A DNA stretch of 6,995 nucleotides from an uncultured beta proteobacterium (GTDB lineage Bacteria > Pseudomonadota > Gammaproteobacteria > Burkholderiales > Burkholderiaceae). The DNA lies in the NCBI GenBank assembly GCA_903845455.1, contig CAIMXN010000168.1, forward strand, positions 1 to 6,995, written 5' to 3'. The notes under the pieces were generated by a model that worked only from the letters and a program-made list of their open reading frames with translations, searched no databases and was not told the origin of the DNA. A program made the translations under genes and the position numbers. Numbering within the stretch: position 1 is the first letter of the stretch; every line of letters begins with the position of its first letter. Of this stretch, positions 1 through 6,157 are shown piece by piece.

Positions 1-22
1 CAGCCGGGTGGCTTTTTTCTTT
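1..22 (+). terminator. Right half of a rho-independent terminator cut by the window edge
   Basis: The window opens with a GC-rich arm (AGCCGGGTGGC) that runs directly into a T-rich tract. This is the usual form of the 3' arm and U-tail of an intrinsic terminator. The matching 5' arm would lie to the left of base 1, so the hairpin cannot be confirmed. It probably ends a plus-strand gene outside the window. Confidence 0.45.
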
Positions 23-201
23 TCTATCAGCATGGCCAATCACCCGATAAAGCTAATAGATAAAAGGACTTACCAAGGGTAATCACTAGTGCTGAATATG
101 GTGAAACTTGATTAGTGTCAATGGTTGATAAGCTTAAATGTTTAAAAATCAATGGCCACCTTTTAAGTAGGTCGGTAAATGTTTTGATAAAAAGTATAAA
201 T

Positions 202-206
202 GGGAG
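202..206 (+). promoter_or_regulatory. Shine-Dalgarno that fixes the transporter start
   Basis: GGGAG lies 7 nt before the ATG at 214. The reading frame stays open upstream to a GTG at 115, but no comparable ribosome site precedes that codon. The protein from 214 also begins with the PLGGRWF segment that aligns with the N-terminus of OxlT. Both facts favour 214. Confidence 0.75.
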
Positions 207-213
207 ATTAGAC

Positions 214-1476
214 ATGGGTAGCGAGAAAACTGCAGGACCTTTAGGAGGTCGTTGGTTTCAGCTTCTGATCGGCATCGTATGTATGTCGATGATTGCAAAC
301 TTGCAATATGGTTGGACCTTATTCGTAAACCCAATTGATGCAAAGTTTGGTTGGGGCCGAGCAGCTATTCAAGTTGCGTTCACGATATTCGTATTAACGG
401 AAACTTGGCTTGTGCCAATTGAAGGTTATTTAGTCGATAAGTTTGGTCCACGTCCAGTAGTTTTCTTTGGCGGCCTTCTATGTGGCATTGGCTGGATGAT
501 GAATGCTCATGCTGATACCTTGACCATGCTGTATACCGCTGCTGCAGTGAGTGGTGTTGGCGCTGGCGCTGTTTACGGTACATGTGTAGGTAACGCGCTC
601 AAGTGGTTCCCAGATCGTCGCGGCTTTGCTGCTGGTATGACTGCCGCTGGCTTTGGTGCGGGCTCTGCGTTGACGGTGATTCCAATTGCCAAAATGATTG
701 CAGAACAAGGCTACCAAGAGACTTTCTGGTTCTTCGGTATTGGCCAAGGTGCGATTGTTGTGATTTTGAGCCTGCTGTTATCTAAGCCTATCAAGAGTGC
801 AATTACTGCTGCTAAAGCAAGCGTTAGCCAGACTCGCAAAGACTTCCGCCCAATGGAAATGGTTAAGCAGCCTGTGTTTTGGATCATGTACATCATGTTC
901 GTGATGGTTGCAGCTGGTGGCTTGATGGCAACTGCGCAATTGGCTCCAATCGCTAAAGACTTCCAGATTGCTGGTGTTACCGTGAGCTTGATGGGATTAG
1001 CATTACCTGCTTTGACCTTCGCTTTGACGATTGACCGTGTATTGAACGGTTTAACCCGCCCATTCTTCGGTTGGGTATCTGACAAGATTGGCCGCGAGCA
1101 AACAATGACCATGTGCTTCACGTTTGAGTGTTTGGGTATTCTTGGTTTGTATTACCTCGGTCGCGATCCAGTGATGTTTGTTCTGTTGACTGGTCTCGTA
1201 TTCTTTGCATGGGGTGAGATCTATAGCTTATTCCCATCAACCAATGCAGATACATTCGGCACAACTTATGCTGCAGGTAATGCTGGCCTCCTCTACACAG
1301 CGAAAGGCACTGCTTCATTGTTAGTGCCGCTCTCTAGCGTATTAGTGGCTACAACCGGTGGTTGGGAAGCGGTATTCTGGGTTGCCAGTATCTTGAACGG
1401 TACAGCGGCAATCTTGGCTTGGTTCGTATTGCGCCCAATGCGTCGCAAGTTGATCGAGCGTTCCGCTACGATGTAA
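214..1476 (+). CDS. MFS transporter of the oxalate:formate antiporter (OxlT) type
   Basis: This 420-residue polytopic inner-membrane protein of the major facilitator superfamily is close to the length of Oxalobacter formigenes OxlT (418). From memory of OxlT, segments align without large gaps: RWF and QYGWTLF..NP near 13-40, DKFGPR at 75-80, the WFPD+RG loop at 131-137, GLTRPFFGWVSDKIGR at 279-294, WGEIYSLFPSTN at 333-344 and YTAKGTAS at 361-368. In OxlT, Arg272 and Lys355 bind the oxalate carboxylates. The aligned residues here are R282 and K364, and Q31, Y32, W333 and Y337 also match pocket residues. The likely job is therefore uptake or exchange of oxalate or a similar small carboxylate. 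No oxalyl-CoA decarboxylase or formyl-CoA transferase gene is visible, so substrate identity is inference. The gene appears monocistronic, with a terminator 22 bp after the stop. Confidence 0.85.
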   Translation: MGSEKTAGPLGGRWFQLLIGIVCMSMIANLQYGWTLFVNPIDAKFGWGRAAIQVAFTIFVLTETWLVPIEGYLVDKFGPRPVVFFGGLLCGIGWMMNAHADTLTMLYTAAAVSGVGAGAVYGTCVGNALKWFPDRRGFAAGMTAAGFGAGSALTVIPIAKMIAEQGYQETFWFFGIGQGAIVVILSLLLSKPIKSAITAAKASVSQTRKDFRPMEMVKQPVFWIMYIMFVMVAAGGLMATAQLAPIAKDFQIAGVTVSLMGLALPALTFALTIDRVLNGLTRPFFGWVSDKIGREQTMTMCFTFECLGILGLYYLGRDPVMFVLLTGLVFFAWGEIYSLFPSTNADTFGTTYAAGNAGLLYTAKGTASLLVPLSSVLVATTGGWEAVFWVASILNGTAAILAWFVLRPMRRKLIERSATM

Positions 1477-1497
1477 TTAAAGCTTCAGTAGTTCTTG

Positions 1498-1528
1498 AAA
1501 GGGGTCCAATAGGGCCCCTTTTCCTTTT
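1498..1528 (+). terminator. Rho-independent terminator after the transporter gene
   Basis: Arms AAGGGGTCC (1499-1507) and GGGCCCCTT (1512-1520) form a 9-bp stem with one G-T pair around an AATA loop. The A at 1498 and T at 1521 can add one more pair. The tail is TTTT CC TTTT. It separates the transporter from the next gene. Confidence 0.9.
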
Positions 1529-1566
1529 ATAGGCTCAAGAAGCAATTGCTATAAAATCAAGTAATC

Positions 1567-1941
1567 ATGAATTCCCATCACCGCAAACTTGTCCACTGGC
1601 TTGCTGCAATAGCAATCGCGATGAGTGCGCTTACGCCAGCGCTTTCACAAGCGGTATCCCAGGCAAAGGGTGGTAACAGTTTTGGGATGGAGATTTGCTC
1701 TGTAGACGGCAGCAAAATGCAGGTCAATGTTCAGGGTAACCAGCAGACCGATCAAGCTCAATCTACGGAGCATTGTCCATACTGTGTTACCCATTCCAAC
1801 ATTACGCCAGTATTTAATACCAATCTGAGTTTTCAGGCACCACAAACTTTTGCGATGCTGCCGCAGCTTTTTTATCAATCACCTAAGCCTCTCGCAGTTT
1901 GGGTAACCCCACCTTCTGCGGCACCTCCAGTACAAGCCTAA
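1567..1941 (+). CDS. Small exported DUF2946-like protein, possibly copper-related
   Basis: The protein has 124 residues. Its N-terminus (HHRK, then hydrophobic residues 11-25, with likely cleavage after an A-x-A-like site near 29-33) is a signal peptide, so it is probably periplasmic. The mature part carries an EICS segment (C44) followed by GS, then HCPYC (H69, C70, C73) and H76. This spacing is typical of the DUF2946 family, which is often found beside copper uptake and chaperone genes. The tail is rich in Pro and Ala. No biochemical role is established; metal binding through the Cys/His set is inference. An in-frame TAA at 1552-1554 leaves the ATG at 1567 as the first start. No clear Shine-Dalgarno precedes it, and a TATAAA at 1550-1555 lies so close that the transcript could be almost leaderless. 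It probably shares a transcript with the barrel gene 80 bp downstream. Confidence 0.7.
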   Translation: MNSHHRKLVHWLAAIAIAMSALTPALSQAVSQAKGGNSFGMEICSVDGSKMQVNVQGNQQTDQAQSTEHCPYCVTHSNITPVFNTNLSFQAPQTFAMLPQLFYQSPKPLAVWVTPPSAAPPVQA

Positions 1942-1952
1942 ACATTCTTAGG

Positions 1953-1999
1953 GCATAGCCTAGCTATGTATTTGGTAACAAGGCAATCAGTACGTTACC
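1953..1999. repeat. Two small inverted repeats between the DUF2946-like and barrel genes
   Basis: CATAGC-CTA-GCTATG (1953-1967) is a perfect 6-bp stem with a 3-nt loop. GGTAAC (1973-1978) and GTTACC (1994-1999) are perfect complementary arms 15 nt apart. Neither is followed by a T-run, so neither is a terminator. They could be an mRNA processing or regulatory element, or chance. Confidence 0.35.
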
Positions 2000-2011
2000 G
2001 TTAAATTGTGT

Positions 2012-2015
2012 GGAG
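2012..2015 (+). promoter_or_regulatory. Shine-Dalgarno that fixes the barrel gene start
   Basis: GGAG ends 6 nt before the ATG at 2022. A GTG at 2010 is in frame but overlaps this ribosome site and would add only four residues ahead of a normal signal peptide. It is therefore not the start. Confidence 0.8.
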
Positions 2016-2021
2016 TTTCAA

Positions 2022-3068
2022 ATGAAATTGAAGAAAATCGGCATTGCCATGGCATTGTTATTACCAACTGCAGGAGTAATGGCTTGTGCTAGTTGCGGCT
2101 GTAGTCTAAATACCGATATTGGAACGCAGGGTATGGGTATGACGGGTGGTTGGACTTTAGATGTTCGTTATGACACTCTTAATCAAAATAAGTTGCGTTA
2201 TGGCACGAAAGGTATTTCTCAAGCGCAGGCGGCCAACACGCCAAATCCAAAGACGGGACAAAATGCCGAGGTCGAGGGTTATACCCAAAACAATTATCTG
2301 ACAGCTTCATTGGATTACAACGATGGTGAGAGCTGGGGGGTAACGGGGGTATTGCCATACATTATGCGTAATCACAGCACCTTTGGGACTTATGTAGAGG
2401 GAGACCCACTTCCCCCTGCATCTGGTGATGGAGCTTATAGCTCCAAAACGACTGGCATTGGTGACATGAAAATCATCGGTCGTTATTTTGGCTTTGCAGA
2501 GCAAAAGGATTGGGGCTTACAGTTTGGTGTGAAGTTGCCAACTGGGGCCAGAAATCAAACTGGAGCATTGACTGCCGGAGGTGCGGTTGCTGTTGACCCA
2601 GGTCTTCAGGCCGGCACTGGCTCGACGGATTTAATTGCGGGCATTTATAAATTTGGTTTTATGAATGGTTTAGAAAACTGGGGCTACTTTGCGCAGGCGC
2701 AATATCAAACTGCGGTGATGGTGCAGTCTGTGCCAGGCTCCTTAGTGTCTGCTGCTTACAGTGCTGGTGGAACATATAGACCTGGTAACGCAGTCAATGT
2801 TAATTTGGGAGTGAACTATCAAGGTTTTGAAAAGTGGGTGCCAACTCTGCAGTTGAACGTTCTTAACAAAACTGTTGATAGTGGTACTGCTGCAGATACC
2901 TGGGCTACTGGCGGAACCTTGGCCTACTTAACGCCAGGTATTTTGTATCGCTTAACTGAGCAGACTCAGGTTTATGCCAATGTCCAGTTACCTGTTTATC
3001 AAAATGTGAATGGAATTCAGTTGACCCCGTCTTATATTGCCTCTATGGGAGTGAGAGTCTTTTTCTAA
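2022..3068 (+). CDS. Outer-membrane beta-barrel protein with CASCGC at the mature N-terminus
   Basis: The protein has 348 residues. A signal peptide (MKLKKIG, hydrophobic to about residue 20) should be cut just before or at C22. The mature end therefore starts with C22, C25 and C27 in a CxxCxC arrangement. The rest alternates short polar and aromatic stretches typical of beta-strands (for example WTLDVRYD, YLTASLDYN, GDMKIIGRYFGF, LQFGVKLPTG, VYANVQLPVYQNVNG) and ends in RVFF, the terminal Phe expected of an outer-membrane barrel. It resembles a family of transporter-like barrels with a conserved CASCGC head found near copper or thioredoxin-like genes in proteobacteria. I recall the family but know of no assigned function. 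The cysteine cluster suggests a periplasmic metal or redox site. A lipoprotein is a weaker alternative, because VMAC is a poor lipobox. The stop codon directly abuts the stop of the opposing TlpA gene. Confidence 0.75.
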   Translation: MKLKKIGIAMALLLPTAGVMACASCGCSLNTDIGTQGMGMTGGWTLDVRYDTLNQNKLRYGTKGISQAQAANTPNPKTGQNAEVEGYTQNNYLTASLDYNDGESWGVTGVLPYIMRNHSTFGTYVEGDPLPPASGDGAYSSKTTGIGDMKIIGRYFGFAEQKDWGLQFGVKLPTGARNQTGALTAGGAVAVDPGLQAGTGSTDLIAGIYKFGFMNGLENWGYFAQAQYQTAVMVQSVPGSLVSAAYSAGGTYRPGNAVNVNLGVNYQGFEKWVPTLQLNVLNKTVDSGTAADTWATGGTLAYLTPGILYRLTEQTQVYANVQLPVYQNVNGIQLTPSYIASMGVRVFF

Positions 3069-3572
3069 TTAATGACTTGATAAAAGCGGGGTAACTATTT
3101 CTTCGAGAAGTTTAGTATCGACCTTAGGATCACCAGTCATGCCATTCTTCCTGAGGATGCCTTGCTTATCGATAATGAATGTACTCGGTATGCGCCAGAT
3201 TCTCCCGTAGCCTGAGTAGTTCATTTGTTTTTTATCTGCAGACAGAAAGGAATAGTGTTTCATGATCTTTTGGGCTTGTTCAATGTCGGATGGTTTATCC
3301 ACACTAATTGCGAGTACTTCAAATCCTTTAGATTTATTTTTCTTTAGATAGGCTTCAATGATGGGCATTTCTTCTCTGCAGGGCTCGCACCAACTGGCCC
3401 AAAAGTTGATCAAAACAACTTTACCTTTATTGGTATTCAGTGAGAAGGCTTGGCCATCTAAAAGGGTTCCTTCTATATTGGGCGCAACTTGCCCAACTTC
3501 AACACCAGCAATTACTGCCTTGCATAAGCAAGCCGTCAGAAGGATTGAAAGAAGAAAACGGTATTTAAGCAT
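3069..3572 (-). CDS. TlpA/ResA-type periplasmic thioredoxin-like protein
   Basis: The protein has 167 residues. Residues 1-22 form a signal peptide or membrane anchor (hydrophobic 6-21, AVIA then GVEV). The thioredoxin-like domain follows, with INFWASWCEPC at 55-65 giving the active-site pair C62 and C65, and cis-proline P129 in RIPSTF. It keeps the AhpC/TSA-like lead-in (GQVAPNIEGTLLDG). Members reduce disulfides in the periplasm, acting in cytochrome c maturation or keeping copper-site cysteines of Sco and CoxB reduced. Next to PCuAC, the copper role is the more likely inference. Substrate cannot be told from the sequence. No strong Shine-Dalgarno precedes the ATG. An in-frame TGA lies 30 bp upstream with no ATG, GTG or TTG between, so this is the only usual start. 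It converges on the barrel gene with no gap and diverges from the PCuAC gene. Confidence 0.85.
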   Translation of the reverse strand: MLKYRFLLSILLTACLCKAVIAGVEVGQVAPNIEGTLLDGQAFSLNTNKGKVVLINFWASWCEPCREEMPIIEAYLKKNKSKGFEVLAISVDKPSDIEQAQKIMKHYSFLSADKKQMNYSGYGRIWRIPSTFIIDKQGILRKNGMTGDPKVDTKLLEEIVTPLLSSH

Positions 3573-3614
3573 TTTGATCAGTATTTCATGAAAAGATATT
3601 CACAGGAGAAGGTA
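3573..3614. promoter_or_regulatory. 42-bp divergent control region with a palindrome
   Basis: This gap must serve both the TlpA gene (-) and the PCuAC gene (+), unless promoters lie inside the coding regions. It contains a perfect 10-bp palindrome, TTTCATGAAA (3584-3593), and a 6-bp palindrome, TGATCA (3575-3580). A weak plus-strand promoter can be drawn: TTGATC at 3574-3579, 17-bp spacer, TATTCA at 3597-3602. That promoter would leave almost no leader ahead of the ribosome site, so it is doubtful. A shared operator is an inference. Confidence 0.35.
3604..3608 (+). promoter_or_regulatory. Shine-Dalgarno that fixes the PCuAC start
   Basis: AGGAG lies 6 nt before the ATG at 3615. An in-frame ATG at 3588 has no ribosome site in front of it and would place extra charged residues ahead of the signal peptide, so 3615 is preferred. 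Confidence 0.8.
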
Positions 3615-4109
3615 ATGATAAAGAGTAAAAAAGTGGGAAGTAAAAAAGCGGGAAGTAAACAAGTCTTAGTGTTAGGTATATGCACTGCCGTATTTTCATT
3701 TAGCGCTGCTATATATGCTCAGAGTGCCAAAGTAGGCGGTTTAGAAATCGAAAATGCCTATACCCGTGCTACTGTGCCAGGTCAGCCAGTAGCTGGTGGT
3801 TTCCTCAAGATTGAGAATAAAGGCACTGCCGATCAATTAATATCTGCAAGCTCTCCTGTCGCAGGTGAAGTACAACTACATGAAATGGCGATAGAAGGCA
3901 ATGTCATGAAGATGCGTCAGCTTAAAGATATCCCTGTGCCCGCTGGCGGCGCAGTTGAATTAAAGCCAGGCGGTCTGCATTTGATGTTCATGAACATCAA
4001 GGCGCCTTTAACTGCCGGTGAGACTGTTTCAGTCAAACTCAAGTTTGCAAAAGCGGGGGAGGTTGAAGTGAAGTTTCCTGTCAAAGCAATGGGGAGTCAT
4101 TCCCATTAA
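3615..4109 (+). CDS. PCuAC family periplasmic copper(I) chaperone
   Basis: The protein has 164 residues. An unusually long Lys-rich n-region (1-15) precedes the hydrophobic core (16-34), with likely cleavage after YAQSA near 38. The mature domain carries the full Cu(I) signature H-x10-M-x21-H-x-M: H89, M100, H122 and M124. PCuAC proteins deliver Cu(I) in the periplasm to the CuA centre of cytochrome c oxidase subunit II, usually with Sco or TlpA partners. The divergent TlpA gene fits this. The protein ends in HSH (H162, H164), which could add a metal ligand, though this is not part of the family signature. The Lys-rich stretch is encoded by a 15-bp tandem duplication. A bidirectional terminator follows the stop. 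Confidence 0.92.
   Translation: MIKSKKVGSKKAGSKQVLVLGICTAVFSFSAAIYAQSAKVGGLEIENAYTRATVPGQPVAGGFLKIENKGTADQLISASSPVAGEVQLHEMAIEGNVMKMRQLKDIPVPAGGAVELKPGGLHLMFMNIKAPLTAGETVSVKLKFAKAGEVEVKFPVKAMGSHSH
3627..3656 (+). repeat. 15-bp tandem duplication in the PCuAC signal sequence
   Basis: AAAAAAGTGGGAAGT (3627-3641) is followed directly by AAAAAAGCGGGAAGT (3642-3656), with one mismatch. In frame it encodes KKVGS then KKAGS, lengthening the positive n-region of the signal peptide by five residues. Replication slippage at the A-runs would explain it. Confidence 0.75.
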
Positions 4110-4131
4110 TTTGTCGTAGTATTTTAAGGAA

Positions 4132-4168
4132 AAAAGCCCCCAGATTTTTTTCTGGAGGCTTTTCTTTT
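4132..4168. terminator. Bidirectional terminator between PCuAC and ilvD
   Basis: Arms AAAAGCCCCCAGA (4132-4144) and TCTGGAGGCTTTT (4151-4163) pair with a single C-A mismatch around a six-T loop. T-runs lie on the 3' side for both strands. It sits between two convergent stop codons (4109 and 4194), so it can end both transcripts. Confidence 0.88.
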
Positions 4169-4193
4169 GCAACCGTAAGTTAAATGTAGACCA

Positions 4194-5882
4194 TTAATCT
4201 AAATTCAAATCGGTTACAGCACCTTTACTTGCTGTACTCGCTAAACGAGCGTACTTGGCTAGCAAGCCACGGGTGTAGCGTGGTTTTGGTTGCACCCAAG
4301 TTGCACGACGCTTAGCAATCTCTTCATCACTCACATTCAGTTGAATGAGAAGTTTGTGGGCATCAATTGTGACCGAGTCGCCTTCATTGATCAGGGCAAT
4401 CACGCCACCTACATAGGCTTCTGGAGCCACGTGGCCAACAACCATACCCCAAGTACCACCGGAGAAGCGACCATCGGTAATGAGGCCTACAGACTCGCCC
4501 AATCCTTGTCCCACTAAGGCGGAGGTAGGCGCCAGCATCTCGCGCATACCAGGCCCACCTTTAGGTCCTTCGTAACGAATAATGACTACATCACCATCTT
4601 TAATTTTCTGCTCCATGATAGCTTGCATAGCATCATCTTCAGAGTCAAAAACCCGGGCCGGGCCAGTGATCGATGGATTCTTCAGACCAGTAATTTTGGC
4701 AACACAACCTTCGGGGGAAATATTGCCTTTCAGAATGGCTAAGTGACCTTGTTTATACATTGGGTTAGCCAAAGTACGAATCACTTTTTGATCTGCACGC
4801 GGAACGGATGGAACATCTTTTAAGACTTCAGCAATAGTTTTGCCAGTAATGGTCATGCAATCACCATGTAACAGCCCACCGTCCAATAAGATCTTCATCA
4901 CTTGAGGAATACCACCAGCTTGATGTAAGTCCGTTGCCAGGTAGGTACCAGATGGTTTCATATCCACCAGGACAGGAACCTGTTTACGAATGCGCTCAAA
5001 GTCATCAATCGTCCAATCAATTTCAGCAGCGCTGGTGATGGCAAGGTAATGCAAGACAGCATTAGTAGATCCGCCAACAGCCATGATGACGCTGACAGCA
5101 TTCTCAATGGATTTCTTGGTAATGATGTCGCGTGGGCGTAAGTTGTTTTTGATGGCTTCAACCAAGACACGTGCTGACTCGTGCGCGCTAGCCACTTTTT
5201 CTGCATCTTCATTGGCCATGGTTGAAGAGTAGGGCAGGCTCATACCCAAAGCCTCAAAAGAGGAGCTCATCGTATTGGCTGTATACATACCACCGCAAGA
5301 ACCACTGCCAGGGCAGGCATGTTGTTCCACCCCTTTAAGATCTTCTTCACTCATTCTGCCGGAGGTGAATTCACCAACGGCTTCAAAGGCAGAAACAATA
5401 TTGAGATCTTTTCCTTTGAAGTGGCCTGGTTTGATCGTGCCACCATAAACATAAATTGCCGGAACATTGGTACGGGCAATGGCCATCATGCCGCCTGGCA
5501 TATTTTTATCGCAACCGCCAATAACTACAACACCATCTTGCCAAAGACCATTTACGCAAGTCTCGATACTGTCAGCGATAACCTCACGGGAAACTAGCGA
5601 GTACTTCATTCCTTCAGTACCCATGCCAATACCATCGGATACGGTAGGTGTGCCAAAAGTTTGTGCTTTTGCACCAGCTTCTTCAAGGGCAATAACAGCA
5701 GCATCCGTTAATTTTTGTAAGCCACTATTGCAAGGGGTGATGGTGGAGTGGCCGTTAGCAACACCCACCATTGGCTTGGTGAAATCCTTTTCTTGGTAAC
5801 CCATCGCGTAATACATTGAGCGATTCGGTGCACGAGCAACACCTTCGGTGACATTGCGCGAGCGTTCATTGAGGCGTTTCAT
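4194..5882 (-). CDS. ilvD: Dihydroxy-acid dehydratase (EC 4.2.1.9)
   Basis: This 562-residue cytoplasmic iron-sulfur enzyme converts 2,3-dihydroxy-isovalerate and 2,3-dihydroxy-3-methylvalerate to the keto acids that lead to valine and isoleucine (and on to leucine). Family signatures are all present: STITPCNSG with C51, GGCDKNMPGG with C124 and K126 (the lysine carbamylated in studied homologues), CPGSGSCGGMYTANTM with C196, GGPGMREM near 442-449, and GRFSGGTWG with S474, the catalytic serine position. C51, C124 and C196 match the three cluster cysteines. The length is that of the shorter, roughly 560-residue class rather than the 616-residue E. coli enzyme. Short-class members often carry a [2Fe-2S] cluster; that is inferred here. 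The related sugar-acid dehydratases are an unlikely alternative. GGAG ends 10 nt before the ATG. The gene is transcribed away from the palindrome-bearing gap and ends toward a shared terminator. Confidence 0.95.
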   Translation of the reverse strand: MKRLNERSRNVTEGVARAPNRSMYYAMGYQEKDFTKPMVGVANGHSTITPCNSGLQKLTDAAVIALEEAGAKAQTFGTPTVSDGIGMGTEGMKYSLVSREVIADSIETCVNGLWQDGVVVIGGCDKNMPGGMMAIARTNVPAIYVYGGTIKPGHFKGKDLNIVSAFEAVGEFTSGRMSEEDLKGVEQHACPGSGSCGGMYTANTMSSSFEALGMSLPYSSTMANEDAEKVASAHESARVLVEAIKNNLRPRDIITKKSIENAVSVIMAVGGSTNAVLHYLAITSAAEIDWTIDDFERIRKQVPVLVDMKPSGTYLATDLHQAGGIPQVMKILLDGGLLHGDCMTITGKTIAEVLKDVPSVPRADQKVIRTLANPMYKQGHLAILKGNISPEGCVAKITGLKNPSITGPARVFDSEDDAMQAIMEQKIKDGDVVIIRYEGPKGGPGMREMLAPTSALVGQGLGESVGLITDGRFSGGTWGMVVGHVAPEAYVGGVIALINEGDSVTIDAHKLLIQLNVSDEEIAKRRATWVQPKPRYTRGLLAKYARLASTASKGAVTDLNLD

Positions 5883-5980
5883 ACTGTGATTACTCCAGAA
5901 AAAGGATTTGTCGAAAGGCTCTATTGTGCCGTGAGAATAGGCTTGCTGTATCTAGCTTGAATCGAGGCTTTCAGGTCTTT

Positions 5981-5999
5981 AATATTGCACTGCAATATT
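5981..5999. promoter_or_regulatory. Perfect 19-bp palindrome, candidate operator upstream of ilvD
   Basis: AATATTGCA, one central C, then TGCAATATT: nine perfectly paired positions on each side. It lies about 100-117 bp before the ilvD ATG. There is no T-tract after it, and in RNA a one-base loop is not feasible, so a protein-binding DNA site is more likely than a terminator. The size and the ATTGC-N-GCAAT core fit a dimeric regulator such as a LysR-type protein, but the regulator is unknown. Confidence 0.55.
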
Positions 6000-6085
6000 T
6001 ATGTTCTATAAAAGTCATTAATACATTGATATTAATCGATAAATAGGCAATTTAAGGCTAACACTTCTCCCTAATAGTGCTGTAA

Positions 6086-6099
6086 ATTGGCATACCAAT
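6086..6099. promoter_or_regulatory. Near-perfect 14-bp palindrome, candidate operator
   Basis: ATTGG-CATA-CCAAT pairs at six of seven positions. It resembles the TGG-TATA-CCA type sites bound by GntR-family (FCD) regulators, though this is pattern resemblance only. Its TTGGCA part could also serve as a -35 element, with TTGAAT 18 bp further on as a poor -10. It may control the HTH gene, 157 bp downstream. Confidence 0.35.
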
Positions 6100-6157
6100 A
6101 CAGTTTCACTTTGAATTTCATAACTAAAGTTGCAGACTTTATTTGCTAGAGTGTTAT

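Noticed and set aside
70..82. TTACC-AAG-GGTAA palindrome as an operator for the transporter
   Set aside because: Five-base arms are too short to be convincing, and no promoter could be placed next to it.
195..200. TATAAA as a -10 box for the transporter
   Set aside because: Transcription would begin only a few bases before the ATG and would drop the ribosome site; no -35 lies at proper spacing.
115..213. N-terminal extension of the transporter from a GTG at 115
   Set aside because: No ribosome site, and the extra 33 residues do not match OxlT. The ATG at 214 has GGGAG at good spacing and gives the family length.
1953..1967. Hairpin as a terminator after the DUF2946-like gene
   Set aside because: The stem is not GC-rich and no T-run follows.
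2010..2021. GTG start for the barrel protein
   Set aside because: The GTG overlaps the GGAG ribosome site of the ATG at 2022.
3588..3614. Upstream ATG for the PCuAC gene
   Set aside because: No ribosome site before it; AGGAG precedes the ATG at 3615, and the shorter form gives a normal signal peptide.
5319..5799. Plus-strand open frames inside ilvD
   Set aside because: They are antisense to highly conserved ilvD codons, overlap one another and show no domain or ribosome site.
5883..5980. Attenuator or leader peptide for ilvD
   Set aside because: No start codon followed by a run of Ile, Leu or Val codons and no pair of competing hairpins could be found on the minus strand.
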